Shown in pieces: positions 40,137 to 40,411 of a stretch of 40,411 bases of DNA. The translations under genes and the position numbers were made by a program. Where the stretch lies: NCBI GenBank assembly GCA_900768515.1, contig CAAGDG010000039.1, positions 1 through 40,411 on the forward strand, in the 5' to 3' direction. The DNA is from Lentisphaeria bacterium (GTDB lineage Bacteria > Verrucomicrobiota > Lentisphaeria > Victivallales > Victivallaceae). Position 1 is the first letter of the stretch; the number at the start of each line of letters is the position of its first letter. A model generated the notes under the pieces. That model saw only the letters and a list, made by a program, of their open reading frames with translations, was not told where the DNA came from and made no database searches.

Positions 40137-40411
40137 ATGCGTTATCTGATTACCGGCGGGGCCGGTTTCATCGGCGGACATCTGACCGAGGCGCTGCTGG
40201 CGGCCGGGGAGAGTGTGACCGTGGTGGACAACTATTCGACCGGTTCTCCCGCCAACCTTTCCGCGGTTTCCGGCCATCCCGCGCTGCGGATTGTCGAGGC
40301 GGACGTGGTCACGGAACCGACGCTGCTCGACGGACTGGTCCGCGATGCGGAGGTGGTTTTTCACCTCGCCGCCGCGGTCGGTGTCGAACTGGTGGTCCGG
40401 GATCCGGTGCG
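40137..40411 (+). CDS. NAD-dependent sugar-nucleotide epimerase/dehydratase, partial
   Basis: The first 91 codons of an extended short-chain dehydrogenase, cut by the window end. The Rossmann motif 'ITGGAGFIGGHLTEAL' (TGxxGFxG), 'VTVVDNYSTGSPANL', 'IVEADV' and 'VFHLAAAVGVELVV' are those of UDP-glucose or dTDP-glucose epimerases and dehydratases. The start follows AGGAGGA. The specific reaction cannot be told without the YxxxK region. Probably supplies envelope polysaccharide sugars. Confidence 0.92.
   Translation, partial: MRYLITGGAGFIGGHLTEALLAAGESVTVVDNYSTGSPANLSAVSGHPALRIVEADVVTEPTLLDGLVRDAEVVFHLAAAVGVELVVRDPV

Overview
The window reads as chromosome of an anaerobic, sugar-degrading member of the PVC superphylum, most likely the Lentisphaerota (Victivallis-like). 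This is an inference. It rests on a pseudopilin with the FTLIELLVVIAIIAILAAM head and a DG-type tail beside carbohydrate-active enzymes, a GntR/LacI hybrid regulator of the kind common there, HydF (a maturation factor for [FeFe]-hydrogenase), and a Bacteroidetes-like ParE/ParC pair in a GC-rich genome. No rRNA or marker gene fixes the species.

Layout. 1-3.9 kb is a worn carbohydrate region: a LacI-type regulator fragment, a complete GH36 alpha-galactosidase, and an orphan beta-sandwich fragment of a larger glycosidase. 4.0-6.4 kb has a palindrome-rich control region, then a translationally coupled amidohydrolase/acyltransferase pair. 6.5-7.1 kb is a scar: the first 59 codons of a peroxiredoxin, a stray minus-strand gene start and the 3' part of an IS5-type transposase. 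7.14-13.25 kb is an accessory island: tandem operators, an excisionase-like HTH protein, a primase and an overlapping SF3 helicase, an ERCC4-type nuclease, two terminase-small-subunit-like proteins, a zinc-ribbon protein and a HigBA toxin-antitoxin pair. It ends at the 3' side of a tRNA-Thr. This gene set is what phage-inducible islands (phage satellites) carry. No integrase or structural gene is present.

13.4-26.3 kb is core chromosome: parE-parC, an esterase with a two-subunit chromate transporter, a lipoprotein fusing an MlaA domain to a serine hydrolase, a URO-D-family protein, tRNA-Cys, and a minus-strand operon of rpe, gcvT-like and two small membrane proteins. 26.5-31.9 kb is a regulator, pseudopilin and 1115-residue secreted glycosidase in one direction. 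32.0-37.7 kb holds a structured G-rich intergenic element, two SGNH-fold paralogues (one without the catalytic Ser and His), a DEDDh exonuclease overlapping RNase HI, an unknown membrane protein, and hydF coupled to a phosphatase gene. 37.9-40.4 kb is a membrane-lipid block (DUF2062 protein, phosphatidylserine decarboxylase, phosphatidylserine synthase) followed by a sugar-nucleotide epimerase cut by the window end.

The observations most worth following are the satellite-like island with its layered RNA/DNA structures, the MlaA-hydrolase fusion, and the paired active/inactive SGNH proteins.
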